From: Ophiocordyceps camponoti-saundersi (nom. inval.)
Lineage: Eukaryota; Ascomycota; Sordariomycetes; Hypocreales; Ophiocordycipitaceae
NCBI GenBank assembly: GCA_003339415.1
Contig: PDHQ01000245.1
Span: forward strand, 1-51,895
Length of the DNA stretch: 51,895 nt
Reading direction: 5' to 3'
Numbering within the stretch: the first letter of the stretch is position 1; the number at the start of each line of letters is the position of its first letter. Positions 33,735-47,370 of this stretch are shown here, piece after piece. Both the position numbers and the translations under genes were made by a program. The notes beneath the pieces are model-generated. The model ran no database searches. It worked only from the letters and a program-made list of their open reading frames with translations, and had not been told where the DNA came from.

Positions 33735-35066
33735 TTAATTAGTAATAAAGCTAGGTTATATCGTAGACTTAACTACCTTTTATTACTTAAAACTTAGTTA
33801 ACTAATATAAGCTAAAATATTAGCTTTATTATTATTTAACCTTAATTTAAATTAGAAATAGAAAAGTAATTTAGATAATAGATATTTATTAAAATACTAA
33901 CTTTTAGGAAATTATAATTACTATTTCGATAATATATAAATATATTTTAACTAATATTTAATTAGTAACTTAATAATTCGGATATCTTAATACTTAGCGA
34001 TAACTTATTATAAGTTAATATTATCTATTTTTTCTTCTTTTTATTTTCGGTAATATATAAGAGATAAAAATAATAAAAAATAAAAATAATAAGAAAAAAA
34101 AAAAAGTAAAATCCTTAAGAGTCCCCTACCCTTATTACTAATATAGATATTTAGGAGAGCGCGACGCGTAATAATCGTATAGGGCTAGCTAAGTAATATT
34201 ACTATATTAGTAATATTAGTTAAATATTAACTTAAATATAAATAGAGATTAGATTATTATTAAACTTACTTCGGCACGCTAATTTTTATATAAAGGCGTA
34301 TTATCGCCTATAAATATAGTAAAAGCTTATATAAAGGTAATAATAGCTAAAATAGTTTATTAAGTTAATATTAGTTTATATAAAGTTAAGTTTTAATAAG
34401 CTATATATATATTATTATACTAAATACCTTTTTTAGTATATTAATAATAAGCGGTTACTAATTAAAATACCTATTTTTAATAAGCGTTAATTTTTAGCTC
34501 CTATTTACCTATATAGCTAATATAATTTTAATATAAGGGTACCTTTTTAATATCGCCGCGCTAAATAATATCGCGCTACGCTTAAAATAATAGCGTAAAT
34601 AGCGGTAAAAATATAAAAAGATTACGCTTAGTAAGTTATACTCGATAAGGCGTAATAAATATTACTATAAAAATAGGTAATAATATTTATAAGCGCGGGT
34701 AAAAAATAATCGCGGATACTATAAAAGGAGCTTATAAGGGGCGCGTAAAGGAGATAAGAGTAGGATATGCGTAATACGTATCTAAAGCTAAGTTTAAAAT
34801 ATATTAAAAACCGGGTTAATTTTAACTCGTAGCTAATATAAATTAAAGCTAGGATTAATATATTTTTACGCCGCTAGCGAATTAAAGCCTTAAGAATATT
34901 ATTATTATTAATATTATTCTTAAACTTAGGATTCGAAATAATAATTTAATAACCGCGTAAAGCGGTAAGTATATAAGGAGGCGGTCCTAATATATAATAA
35001 ATCTTAAGTTAAGGTTAGTAAAAGCTTATTACGATATTAACTTAAAATTAACTTAAATTTACTTTT

Positions 35067-35067
35067 A

Positions 35068-35105
<38 letters not shown>
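35067..35105. repeat. (TAA)n microsatellite
   Basis: About 12 TAA units inside the LTR element interior. Confidence 0.9.
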
Positions 35106-35107
<2 letters not shown>

Positions 35108-36161
35108 GTAAAAAGAAAAGGAAAGGAATAAAAAGCTTAGGCGCGGGGTAATTTATAAGTAAAATATTAAGTTACTAATTTACCTTATTAAATAAGGTAT
35201 ATACTTACCCTTCTTATAGGTAATATATTAGTATATACTAACCCCTCTTATAAATATAAGAGGTATATACCTCCTAGGTATAAATATCCCCCTCCCCCCC
35301 CCTTTTCTAAAATTTTTTTTTCCCCTTCCCTTTTTATAATTACCTTAGTCTTTCTTATCTATTTTTTCGCGGATAACCCGGCGAAAGTTTACTAAATATC
35401 GCGTTCTTTATTTAGTATACTATATTATATTTATTTTTTATTTCTTTAGTCCTTAGATTAGAAAGAAAATATTACTAAGAGATTACGGTACCCCTAAGGT
35501 TAAGAATCACGCCGCCCTAAGAGTATCGTAATATAAAGATTATAATAACTTAGCGGAATTATAAATATTATAATAAAAGAACGCTTAGTATTATAAGAAG
35601 GAGATAACCCTTACTAGCTATAGGGGTTTACTAGTTAATAGGGGAGATTCTCCCTTACGCGGCTAGTATTTACTAGGGGTCTCTAAAATAAAATACCTCG
35701 GTAATATCCTTATAGCTAGCTTATATTAAGTTTAGGGAAATTACTTACTAGTCCCTTAGCTTAGAAGCTACTAAGCTAAGGGACTAGCTTATAATAGCGG
35801 CTAACGATATATAATATTAAGCTTTATATTAGCGATAATATATAGCGTTAAGTTTACTACTTAAACCTTATTTATTATTTATAAAATATAGATAATAGGA
35901 AAATATAATATATAGCTTAATATATACTATCTTAGGAAATTATATTAAAATTATTAAGAAATATATTAGATATCGGTATAATATTAACTTAAGTTTATCT
36001 ATAAATTAGTAAGGTAAGAGTATTTATTAATCCTAAACTATATAAGTCCTTAAAAATAAAGAAATAATTTAATTTATAAAAGCTACTAAAAGAACCTAAT
36101 TATACCTAAATTACTTACTTAATAAATATATATTCCTAACTATAAAAAGAAAAGCTATTAA

Positions 36162-36669
36162 TATTAAAATATATATATTACTAGCTACTTAGGAATATAA
36201 TACGCGTTAAATACGCGTAGTACGCGTTATAGAGATAACTATCTCTATATAAATAAAGTAAGAGGTTAGGGATATATATAAAAAGGAGTCGAACTTAAGA
36301 TAATACTAATCTAAGACTAATATAATATTAATATAATATACGAAGTTAATATAGGAGGAGGATAGGGAGGTAGTTAGTAGGAGGAGGAATATATATATAA
36401 TATATTTACTTTTCTATACTTTTTAAAAAAGAGATAGGTTATAAGTAAAATTATTATTTAATCTTTTATAACTTTATTAGCCGGAGTATATTATATAGTA
36501 AATATAATATTCCTATACGCTATATAATTTAGATAAGTTACCTAAACCTTATTATTTAGGTTAATATAGTATATATATTCTAGGTTTAATCTATTAATAT
36601 CTTTACTTTAAGAAGTTTATAAGATAACTCTAGCTACTTATTCAGCTTAGGAAGGATGCCTAACTAATA
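36162..36669 (+). repeat. 3' LTR
   Basis: 508-bp partner of 33227-33734, differing mostly by transitions, with the same ACGCGT triplet and TATA box. A short purine run AAAAAGAAAAG precedes it at about 36143-36153, offset from the LTR edge, so the polypurine tract is only tentative. Confidence 0.88.
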
Positions 36670-36674
36670 CTTTT

Positions 36675-39600
36675 AATTATACTAGCTTTTACTAAGATTT
36701 AAACTAAAGCTACTATTAAGGCTTTATATAAAAATAATAAAAATATAATTATTATTACTTCTAACTTCTTTTTATATATCTAAAAATCCTTTTTTAAATA
36801 TTAATAAGTAACTTAAGCTAAAATAACTAGCTTTTTATAATATATATAATTATAATATTATTATTTTATAAGAAATAATATATTACTTAGAAGCTAGCCC
36901 GCTTTTTTTAAAACTTTATTTTATAAACTTATTTTTTATAATAGATAAGTAGCTATATATATTTATAAGCGCTATAGCGTTTCGAATTAGTTACCTATTA
37001 TTAGTAAAAATTAAGCTAAAGTTAGCTTCGCTTTTAAATTAAAAATTATCTTAGTATACTCTCTTTTAAATTAAGCTAGATAAAGCTACCTCTCTTTTTT
37101 TTCCGAATTTAAGTTAAAAGCGAAATAAATCCTCTTTAAAGATTTTAACTTATATTATTTATTATAAGATAGTTATAAATAACGCTCTTATAACGCTTAT
37201 TAGCTTATTTAGAAAAATTTTAAACTTAACCTTTTACTCCTTACTTTTAAAAGTAAATATATAAAGATATTTTATAATTATTAAAATAATATATTAGATT
37301 TAATCTAAGCTATAGCTAAGTTTTATATTATATATATAAAACTAAACCTTAACTTTATAAAATCTAATTATATTTTATAAATACTTATAATTAGTATATA
37401 AAATATTAACTTTTTTATACTTAAGCTATAGTAAAAATAAGCTAATTTAAACTTTATTATAAAAGAATCCCTTACTTAAATCTTTATTTTTACTACTATT
37501 AAAACCGCTAATTAAATTAATACCGCCCTTAACCGCCTTTATAATAAATTATAATAAGTTATCTAAAACGCTATACTTTTTTATACCTTAATATTTAAGA
37601 AAAAATAAACTTAGTTTACTTTAATAATCGCTTATACTATTAGGGATACTAAATAAGCTAAGCGTTATTATTATAATTCCCCGTTTAAGTATAATTAGCT
37701 ATAATTATAAGAATTTACTTATAATTAGAAAAAGGTAATTATTTATTCTTATTAAGCTAATTAGCGTTCTTTCTTATATTTTATTAATAATAACTTTAAA
37801 TAGTTTTAATATATAAAGCGCTAAGCGCGGCTCTATAATAAACTATTAGCTAAGCTTATTTACCTTCTAGCCTTATAAAACCTAGGTAAAGGAAAGGCTA
37901 CGTTTTTCGAAGATAAAGCTTATATTCTAGCAGATAAGTTTTTTCCCCTTATCCTTAACCTTCCTTTTATAAATAATAAAACGCTTAAACTTAGCTTTCT
38001 TATAAAATAATATATTATTATAGATAATATTTAAACTACCCTTAATATTATATTATTATAAAAAGTAACTAAGTTAAACTAAATCTTAACTAGCTTTCTT
38101 AAAATATATTACTTAATCTTTTATATATAGCTTACTTATATTTTTTACGCTTACTTTTAGCTTAGCTATTTTTTAAATTAACTTTATATTATTATTATAA
38201 TTATATTATATAAATAAAATAAGAAGCTAGAAATTTACTAATAAGCTAGTAGCTATAAGCTAATCTCCTTTTTATATTACTTTAGTAAAATACTTAAGTT
38301 TATTATAAATAAGCGGTTATCTAATACCGCTAAACTATACTAGCTCCTTTTTAATAATTAAATAGGTAATAAATAGAATAAGTTAATAAAATTAGCTATT
38401 TTTATAATTATAAAACTTATTTAAGCTATTTAAGCTAAGAAAAAAGTCGCCTTTTTCCTATAACTTAATATAAAGGGAGCTTTTAACGCTATTTATTATA
38501 ATAAATTACTTTATAAACTTATATATATAAAGTATTTTACTTAGATTTATATTTTCTTATAAAGCTATCTTAGCTATTACTTTTTATATTTACGCTTTAA
38601 TAGATAAACTTTAGCACCTTTCCTAATTTAAATTAAAATCCCTTAAGGCTTTTTACTCTTTATTATACTTTTTATCTTTTATATAATTCCGCTTTATTAA
38701 TAGTTAAAATATAAACCTAAGCTAGAAATTATTAAGTTTACTAATAATATAAACTTTCTTAGCGTTAAGCTAGATATTATTATAATTATAAGATATTTTT
38801 AGTTAGTATAGCGTATTTATAAGAAGTAAGCTTAAGATTATAATATAGCTTTTAAGTTATATAAGAGCGAATTAATATATTTTTCTAAGAAATATTACTT
38901 AGAATAATATATAGTTAAGCTAGGTATATATAAAATTTACCTTATCTTTAAAACGCGCTTATTAAGCGTTTAGGTATATAGATAATTATATTAGGAAATA
39001 TATATTTAAATTATACGTAATAAACTTTCTAAATAAAATCTTGCTCTTATTACTTTAATTATATTTACTTAAAGCTATACCCTCTCTTAAGCTAAAAAGT
39101 AATATATAAAAATTATATAATTTTTAATATCTTACGCCTCTATTACTTTCTATATAATTACCTTAAAAACTAAGAACCCCTTAAGCCTTACTAGGATTAT
39201 AAGCCCCGCTTAATTATAATATTTATATACCGTTTTTAGCGCTTTTAAAGTAACCTTAGTTTATTACTTAGAAGCTAAGTTTTAAACCCCCCTAATTAAC
39301 CTCTATATAAATAAGAGAAAAGCTAACGCTTTTTACTAGCTTAAAAAAGTAAGTATACTAAATATAATTTAATACGCGTTTAGGTTTATTTTAAGGTTTC
39401 TTATAAAATTCCCTATATATTACTTAACTCGATATAGTAAAACTAAGTTTTTATTTTAAAAAAAACTAAGGTAAATAATAATATAGCTTACGCCTTATAT
39501 AATACCTTTAATAGAAAAATTACCTAGCGCCTTTTTTATAAAAACTAAGTATACTAATAAAAAATAGTAAGAAAAACGCCTTTAATAAGCTTACCTTAAA

Positions 39601-40200
39601 TTTACTCTTTTCCTAGCTAATTTCCCCCCGCGCTTAGATTAGCTTATAATTATTATAATATACTATAATCTCTTAAAGTATATTAATACTATAATTACCT
39701 AGCTATATATAAAAAAAATTAAATTATAAAAGTTTTTTTTTTTACGCTAAGTTTTAAATATAATTACTTTAAATTATTAATATAATATTAAGCTTTAAAA
39801 TATATATTACCTCCTCTTATAATACCCTAATCTCGCTACTTAAATAGATAAACTATTTTAATAATCCCGCTCTAAGTCCTTTTTATAACTTAAGCTTAAT
39901 AATTATATTTTTACCTTTACTATTATAAAATAGATATTACGCTATATTAACTTTTATTAGTTTAATTTTATTAGGACTTTATATATATCCTTATTAAATT
40001 TACTATAAATTTAAATTTACTATATTTTTATTTACTAAACCTTTTTATTATTATATAACTAATAGATATCTTTTCCTCCTTACCCTATCTAATTATTATT
40101 TCCTTTACTTTATCCTTATATAAGCTTTTTACCTTACTAGTTTAGATCTCCTTACTAATATCGTTAGAATTTTTTAACTATAAGGCCCGCTCTTTTACTA
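36675..40200 (+). pseudogene. LINE ORF2 with reverse transcriptase (RIP-inactivated)
   Basis: Near 37910-37945 the translation EDKAYILADKFFP matches the pre-RT region of Tad/Jockey-like fungal LINEs. RT motif A is N-I-K-G-A-F-N-A at 38467-38490 (RIPped DIKGAFDA). Motif C is F-T-N-N at 38737-38748 (RIPped FADD), in the same frame 90 codons later. Between them lies a P-x-G-x-P-L-F-I-I-L-F-like stretch. Upstream sequence resembles the GKILE...RL block. The endonuclease part before 37.9 kb and the region after RT are too degraded to call. The protein would have nicked target DNA and primed reverse transcription there. Confidence 0.75.
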
Positions 40201-42034
40201 TTATTTAGGTAAAAAACCGGCCCCGGGTTATTAATAGACTCTAAGTAAATAATAGCTTAAACTTAGTAAATACTCCTAATATAGTAAGTAAAGCTACTAT
40301 TAACTTAGCTTTTATTTTTATCTTATCTTTTAATATATTAGGTATTTTTAAGTATATAGCTTTAAAAGATTTTAATAAACTTATTAGTAATTTTATAGCT
40401 AGTATTTACTTTTTAATAATATTAATCTAAACTGCTAGTAAACTAAATTAAATAAATATAGCTATACTTATAAATATAAAATTATTAAACTTATCTATTA
40501 TTACTTAAGCGCGGCTAGCTTAATAACTCTTAAGCTTTTTAATAAATAGTAACCTAATTATTATACTTAGTAGCACTTTTTACTTACTAAGCGCGTAAAA
40601 ATAACTATAGCTAAAATTTAAATTAGCTTTTTTCTTAACTATTAACTCCTAAGCTATAAGCTTTATTTTATTATCTTAGCTAGCTAGCTTAGCTACGCTT
40701 TTACTTAAATATATTTACCTTATATATAATATTATTATATTAATAAACTTAAAAGTTTTTATACTAATATTATTATCGTTATTATTATTATTAAAGTCCG
40801 AGATTATTATAGCTAAATATACTTTCTTAGCTAGCTTTAACTAAAACTTAACTAACGCGCGATTATATTTAGCCTTAGCTTTACTTTTATCTAGTCTTTT
40901 ACCTTTTACCTTACTTTTAGCCTTATTAGTTAACTTAATCTCCTTAACTTTAATTAGCGTTAAGTCCTTTATTATAGTAATTTTATTATTATTTCTATTA
41001 GTAATATTATTATTAGTAAAACTTAGCTTTATATTATTAAAAAAAGCTCTTATAGCCTCCGCCACTTTACGTACCTTTCCTATCTCTTACCTAGCTTTTA
41101 GCTAAGCGATATAGCTTAAAGTAGCGATAATAGTAAAAGCTAGCGTTATTACCTTCTTAGTAGCTATAGCTAAAGCTACCTTTTTTTTAGTATAGATATT
41201 TAACTTAACTATTAAATATTTTAACTTATTAATAGCTTTAGTTATACTTATTATTATTATATTTTTATTATATTTAGCTTCTCGCTTATATTAATAATAT
41301 TAACTAAGATATTACTAAGGGCTATTTTAATATATTTAAAAATATTATATATTAACTTAAAAACCCTTATTACTTTATTTAAATTAGTAAGAGCGGAGGC
41401 GGCCTTAGTTAAAGCTTACTTAATATTATATATATTTTTATAAGCTAAGGACTAATTTTTATTTTAAATAATATACTTAACTTTAGCTAAAAGCGCCTTA
41501 ATATTACTTTAGTTTTTCTATATTTTATATTTTTTACGCTATATATAATAAAGTTTAGTAATATTTATTATTAATAACTTATATATTTTTAGCTTATTAG
41601 CATATTATTATAAGCTATAATTTAAAAAGTATTTATTATTATAAAATTTATATTTAATTTTATATAAGTAATATATACTTAAGCTATAAAATTTATTATA
41701 TTCTTAGTATTTATATTCTTATTAAGTTTTTAATAAAAAGTTTACTTACTTTACTATACTTAATAGCTAGAATATTCTTAGCGTAAGCGCTTTTATATAA
41801 TATAGCTTATATATATATTATAAGGAATTAGGTTTTCCTCTCTAATTTTTACTTTTCTAATTATCTCGCTATTAGTTAAGAGTTAAGCTAATAGTTAGCC
41901 GTAAGGCGTTATTTACTTATATAGTAAAAATAATATTTATAGTTATATATATTCCTATAAGAGGAAAAAAGAGAAAAAAGCCGCGTATTACCTAGCTTTT
42001 ATTTATTTATACCTTAATAATAAAATATATACCG
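40201..42034. other. RIPped DNA, probably LINE 3' region; contains a 74-codon open frame
   Basis: No gene is assigned. On the minus strand 41065-40841 stays open for 74 codons from ATG (Lys/Asn-rich, low complexity). It is the longest open frame I noted outside the gene island and the un-RIPped left edge, and nearby minus-strand sequence has some coding-like texture. It might be a piece of another element in antisense or chance. I do not treat it as a gene. Confidence 0.5.
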
Positions 42035-42337
42035 CCCCGCTTACTTACTAATTTATAGCCTACCTAGCTAAACTAATATATACTTATATATAACTTATTA
42101 TTCTTATAAGGTATTACTTATAGCCTTACCTTAGTTTATTATTTTATTATAGCTTTACGGGCTTAAATAAGGCTTATAGTAGCGCTTTTTACTTACTTTT
42201 TAACCTTACCTTATTAGGCTTCTACCTCCTAAGTAATAGGTTTTCCCCTAGGCCTTGCTTAGTTTTTCCCCCCTCCTTATATATAGTAGTCCTAGATACT
42301 ATTTAAGCTACTAATTTAAATTCTAATAATAATAATA
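42035..42337 (+). repeat. LINE 3' end, left arm of an inverted repeat
   Basis: It matches 43772-44075 inverted. Shared blocks include AGCTTTACGGGC, CCCCCCTCCTTATATATAG and TAGTCCTAGATACTATTTA, then TTCTAATAATAATAAT. The trinucleotide tail marks the 3' end. Confidence 0.75.
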
Positions 42338-43761
42338 TAAATAGATAGCTTAGAGCTTTTCTAGATTTTATATAATTAACTAAGCTTTACTATTTATATA
42401 TAAGTCCCTTTTATCTTATTTTTTTTATAATTACTTAAGGCTATATTTAAGTATTAGGTAATATATTAGTTTATTTAGTAACTAATATAAAAAAGTTATA
42501 AAACTCTTAACGCTAATTACTTAACTTTTTATAAAATTAATTTATATAATATTAGCTTAAGATTAGACTTATTATTACTAAACGCTTTACTTTTTAACTT
42601 TTTTTCCTTTATTTATTTTACTTAAATTTAAATAATTAATTTTCTTTTTATAAATAACTTACTTTTAAATAAGAAATTAAAGGGCTTACTAATATAAAGT
42701 TTATTTTAACCTAAAGACTAAAAGTAAGGCTTAAATAATTTTTACTAAATTAGATACTAACTTTATCTTTAAGCCCCTTTTCTTTTTCTCTTTTCTCCCT
42801 TTTTCTTTAAGAGATATATACTTAATATATATTAGAGTTATTATAACTAGAATTATTCTTATTTTAAGCCTTATAATAGTTCTTATTAATCTAAACTTCC
42901 TCTTTTTATTATTAAAGTTATTTTTAATTTTTAAGCTTATATAATTTTACTCTTTTTTAACTTATTATTTAGAAAAGCTAATAATATACTTAACCTTAGC
43001 TTAAATAAGCTTTTATTTTTAAAAAGTTATAATTAGATTATTAAGCTTTTTATAAATAAAAATTTAAGTAAGTTTAAAAATAGTAAAAGTACTTATAGAT
43101 AGCTTAAAGCTATTAATTTAGCTTTTACCTAGTAAAATAAAGCTATTAGATACTATAATAAAAAAATATAAGTTATAAATATTAGCTTAAAAATATAATA
43201 ATAAGCTTTACTAATAATAACGCTATATTTTATAATATTTATAAATAAGCTAAGATTAATAAGGCCTCTCTTAACAACTTATATTTATTATAAATAACTT
43301 TAAAAAAAATTAACCTTAAGCTATATTCCTTAGTAGCTAAGAATATTAGCTTAGTTTAGCAAAAATATAAAAGAATCTTTTTAAGCTTATTATAATTAAA
43401 ACTTAGTAAACCTTATTATTAGTTAATAAAAAACTATTATTAAGAAACCTAGCTATTATTAGCTTTTAAAACTATAACTTTAAGAATAATAATTTATAAG
43501 TTTATTTTAAGTATTATTAATTAGAAACTATATTTTATTATTATATCTTAATAAGCTAATTTTATATTTAGTTTAGTAAAAGCTTAAAATATTATTTAAG
43601 CTTTTATTAAAGTTTTAATAGCTAAATAAGCTAATTATTAAGTTTAAAAATAAATAATAATAATACTTATAATAAAAAACCTTTTCTAAAAAAAATTAAA
43701 TATTTATTAAATTTATTAATAAAGTAGCGCTTAAGCTTTATTTTAAAATAAGATTTTTAAA
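42338..43761. other. RIPped spacer between the inverted LINE ends
   Basis: About 1.4 kb of AT-rich, stop-filled DNA. No motif recognised on either strand. Confidence 0.6.
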
Positions 43762-43766
43762 ATTAA

Positions 43767-43771
<5 letters not shown>

Positions 43772-43800
<29 letters not shown>

Positions 43801-44113
43801 GAATCTACGCTAGGGGCATAAATAGTATCTAGGACTACTATATATAAGGAGGGGGGAAAAACCGGGCAGGGCCTAGGGAAAAACCCCTAACTTAGGAGGC
43901 AGAAGCTAGATAGGGTAAGGTTAAAAAGTAGGAAAAAGCGCCGCTATAAGCCTCACTTAGGCCCGTAAAGCTATAGTAAAATAATAGACTAAGGTAAGGC
44001 TATAAATAGTGCCTTTTAGGAATAAGTAAATTATATAAAAATATATATTAAATTAGCTATATAAGTAAAGTTAACTTAATAAATTAATAGCGTTATTTAT
44101 AAGTTCCTTTTTT
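43772..44113 (-). mobile_element. 5'-truncated LINE copy (inverted)
   Basis: The (TAT)n/(ATT)n run at 43772-43800 is the 3' tail in reverse. The body matches the LINE 3' end at 42035-42337. A candidate 10-bp TSD ATTAAATTAT lies at 43762-43771 and 44114-44123; its AT content makes it weak. This copy keeps more TpG/CpA (for example GGGGCATAAATAG near 43813), so it is younger or less RIPped. Confidence 0.65.
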
Positions 44114-44313
44114 ATTAAATTATACTCTTTATTTTACTTACGTTATTAGATTTTATTTATTTATTGAATTATATATTAAAGGCTTTAGTAATATTTAAAG
44201 CTTTTAGAATATATTAAGTAGGAAAAAACCTATAAGGTAAGTAAAACCCCTTAACTATATAAGGAAGAAACTATTATACGCTTATATAAGGGTATAGCGG
44301 TAGCTAGCGGCGG

Positions 44314-44505
44314 TATAATATATCGATCTTATAGTTTAGGGGTAGTTTTAGATAATATAAAAGAGTAAGGTAAGGAGAGGAGTATAGAGAAAGGAAATTT
44401 TATAAGGCGCGGGGTAAAGGGAAGTAGCGGGATAGTATAATATAAAGTAATATAAGGCGGTGCGGGGCGGTGCGAGGCGGTACCTTATTAGATTATTTTA
44501 TTAGT
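44314..44505 (+). repeat. Degenerate copy of the left-edge GC-rich repeat
   Basis: 44386-44505 corresponds to 1-183, including GAGAAAGGAAAT, TTTATAAGGCGCGGGG and GGCGGTGCGGGGCGGTGCG. The upstream TATAATATATCGATCTTA at 44314 reads as a possible LTR start (TGTGATATATCGATC...) after RIP reversal. No second LTR was found nearby. Confidence 0.45.
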
Positions 44506-47370
44506 AATATTAATAATAATACTAATTATAATATAACTTAACTAAAACTAGCTTAGGAATATAAGTTAAGGTTAAGCTAAAAATAGTTTAATTTTAAGCT
44601 TTTTAAAAAATAAAAATTATAAATACTTAAATAAGTAAGCTTTAATATATTACTAGCTTATATTATTAAAAACTTAACTAGTATTTATATTAATAAAATA
44701 TTTTTATTTTAAAACTAACTAGTATATATATAATATAAGGATTTAAGTTATAAAGTAAATATATATATTATTTTATTTTATAAAATATTATAAATATAAG
44801 AAAAAGATATTTTTAAAGTTTTAATTTTTAAGCTTACTAAGATTTTAAAAACTAAAAAGCTAGCTATCCTTTTACTAATATTAATATATTAAATATTAGT
44901 TTATTAAGTTAAAATTAAGTATAATAATTACTTAAAAAAATAAGGTGCTTTTTTATTTTAATACGCGCTTAGTATAAGGTGTAATTTTTAAGAAAAAAGT
45001 AAAATATTAGCGGTATCGGATTCGCTATTAAATTTAAAGTAAAGCTATACTTAGCTAAGTTTTAGCTAGGGGTAGTTATAATTATAATAAAAGGAAAGGA
45101 AATTTTTATAAAAAAACTAAAGTTATAACGCGCTTTAAATATATTAAGTAGTTTTTATTATATATATATATATAAGAGAAGTAAAAGGTAACTTATATTA
45201 ATAATAATTAGAGATAAATACTTTTCTTACCTTATATAAGGAAAAGCGGCTATATAGCTAGATAATATTTTACCCCTATACCCCTTTCTTCTTTCCTAAA
45301 ATATCTCTTATCCCCTAAGTTATATAAAGTATAACTTAGGTATTAATATATATTTTATTATAAATTTCCTTATATCCTAGTTATCCCTTATATATATATT
45401 ATATAGTAAATATAAAAAGGTATAGAGAGATAATATTAATACTTAACTTTTTCTTTTTTTAAAAAGAGATAATAAAGGAAAAAAATATTATAGAAAGAAA
45501 AAACTCTTTAATTTATAAAATATAAATATATTAAAGAAAAATAATTATATAATATTAAATAGGTATATTATTAAAAAAACTATAAAGGTAAATAACGCTT
45601 TATTTACTATTATAAAAAAGATAAAAAATAAGTTATTAGCTAAAAAATAAAAATTAAATTATTAAATAACTTAATTTATAACGTGCTTTATAAAGGTTTT
45701 ATTTTTAAGGTCCTTAGTAATTATATTACTTAGGAAAAGAAGTAGTAATATTACCTCTTATAACCTTATATTAAAAATACTAAAAAAGATTATGAAAAAT
45801 TAGATTTTGCCGCGCTTTACCGCTTATAGAGGGGTATAAAAACCTCTCCTACCTCCCTTTTCCTTCTTCTTTTCTTCTCTTCCTTTCTTCTTCTTTTCTT
45901 CCTTAACGCTAATAATAAAGATAATAATAATAATTTAAAATATCTTTAATAAGAGTTATAAAATCGTCCGATATATCTTTACTATATATATTATTAGTTA
46001 TTAGTTATATAATATACCTCCTTATCTTAATAGCGTTATTAAGAACTGGCCTAGTTTTTAGTATATAAAGGTATTATATAATAGGAAGGAGTATTAGTAG
46101 CTTATATAGTAAATAGCTTTAAATATATATATAAAAAAATACCGTAGCTATTATATAATAAAAAACTTATTAAAAAAGAAGAGGCTAAGATATAGTTTAT
46201 AGTATAGCTATTATATAATATTATTTTATATTTAGATATAACTTAAGACTTAATATATATATTCGCTATAATTATATAATAACTTTCTTATTTTCTAGCT
46301 ATTTTAATAGTAAGCTATAAAATAATAGCTTTAAAGCTATACGCTTCCTACGCTATAAATCTATATCTATTTAATATATATTATATAAATAATAATAGTG
46401 TATATATAACTTATATATAATAGTTATATATAATATATTATTTCTTTATATAATAAGCGTGAATATTATAAGCAAGCTAGTTTAGCTAAGTAAAAATACG
46501 CGCTATAATAATGATTAAGGTAATATCGGCCGATAGCGGTAAAAGGGGGATAATATTTATAATAATTTAAGGGGCGCTTTTAAATATAAAGGAGTACTTA
46601 ATAATATCTAATAATAGTAATATTATTAGTCCTTAGATAAGGAAAAACGGGGGGAGAAAAAAAATAAGTAAAGGTGTTAGATAATAAGGAATAATAAAAA
46701 AAATTATAAGGGCGTTTTTATTTTTACTCTAAAATTAATATAAGGGGTCGGATAATACTTAGAATAAAATAATAATAATTTATTTACTAAAGAAATATAA
46801 TATAAAAAAGTAAAAAAAAATATAAAAAAAATATAGTAAAAAAAACATTAGATAATAAAAGAAAAAAATAAAGGAAAAAAAATAAGCGTAAGTTATATAT
46901 AACTTAAGTAAGTTATTAAACCGCTACCTAAATATATAACTTATAGAAGTTTATAAAAATAAGAGTAAATAAAGCTAAGTTTAGTTTATCCTTAATATAA
47001 GTATTAGCTAAGTTATTCTTTCTATTAATTTAATAAATCTCTAAGATCTCTTTATATTTATATAACTTGCAGATAGCTATAATATTAATTATTAGCTACT
47101 TTTTAGTTATTAAACTAAGCTTTACTAAGTAATTATATAATAATTTAAGATTTATATAAAAGATAAAAAAGATTAGGGGGCAGCTAAAAAATTATATAAT
47201 ATTTTAAATAATAATATAAAGTAATAGCTTAAAGTTAACTTTATTAACTATACTATATAGTTTGCTTGCTAGAACGCTTTATATAACCTATTTATACTTA
47301 GTAAAGGTTTAATAAAGGATATTATATTATATAATAAATAAGTCTAATAATCTATCCTTTTTACTAAAGA
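44506..47370. other. RIPped DNA, no gene recognised
   Basis: Mostly AT-rich and stop-filled. GGGGTATAAAAACC at about 45832-45845 followed by a long CT-rich stretch (45845-45904) looks like an LTR or Pol II core promoter, but no paired repeat was found. Some TpG/CpA persists near 45790-45800 and 46035-46510. A GC-richer word cluster lies at 46525-46560. Confidence 0.55.

Larger units (their letters stand above)
33227..36669 (+). mobile_element. LTR retrotransposon, probably Copia-type, internally deleted
   Basis: Two 508-bp LTRs (33227-33734, 36162-36669) are flanked by an exact 5-bp TSD CTTTT (33222-33226, 36670-36674). The ends are TATTRG...AATA, RIPped from TGTTGG...AACA, a common Copia LTR form. 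The sequence after the 5' LTR, TTAGTAATAAAGC (33739-33751), is TTGGTAACAGAGC after RIP reversal and resembles an initiator-Met primer-binding site. The 2427-bp interior is too short for gag-pol, and no pol motif was found. A (TAA)n microsatellite and a polypyrimidine stretch interrupt it. Confidence 0.85.
31431..42337 (+). mobile_element. LINE (non-LTR) retrotransposon, RIPped, split by an LTR element
   Basis: A zinc-knuckle ORF1 remnant at 32664-32765 and an RT-bearing ORF2 at 36.7-40.2 kb are on the same strand, in LINE order. A 3' end with an ATTC(TAA)n tail lies at about 42320-42337, and that 3' end recurs inverted at 43.77 kb. The 33227-36669 LTR element sits between ORF1 and ORF2. The 5' limit is set only by the onset of RIP. 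That 40.2-42.3 kb belongs to this same element is an inference; another insertion could lie there. Confidence 0.65.

Noticed and set aside
35957..35990. Copia RNase H C-terminal motif (KHI...RYN-like)
   Set aside because: Needs non-RIP substitutions to match, and the following residues do not fit the family; too weak to report as a domain.
40841..41065. 74-codon minus-strand open frame as a gene
   Set aside because: Low-complexity Lys/Asn-rich sequence in RIPped DNA with stops just outside; no promoter or homologue recognised. Kept only as a note.
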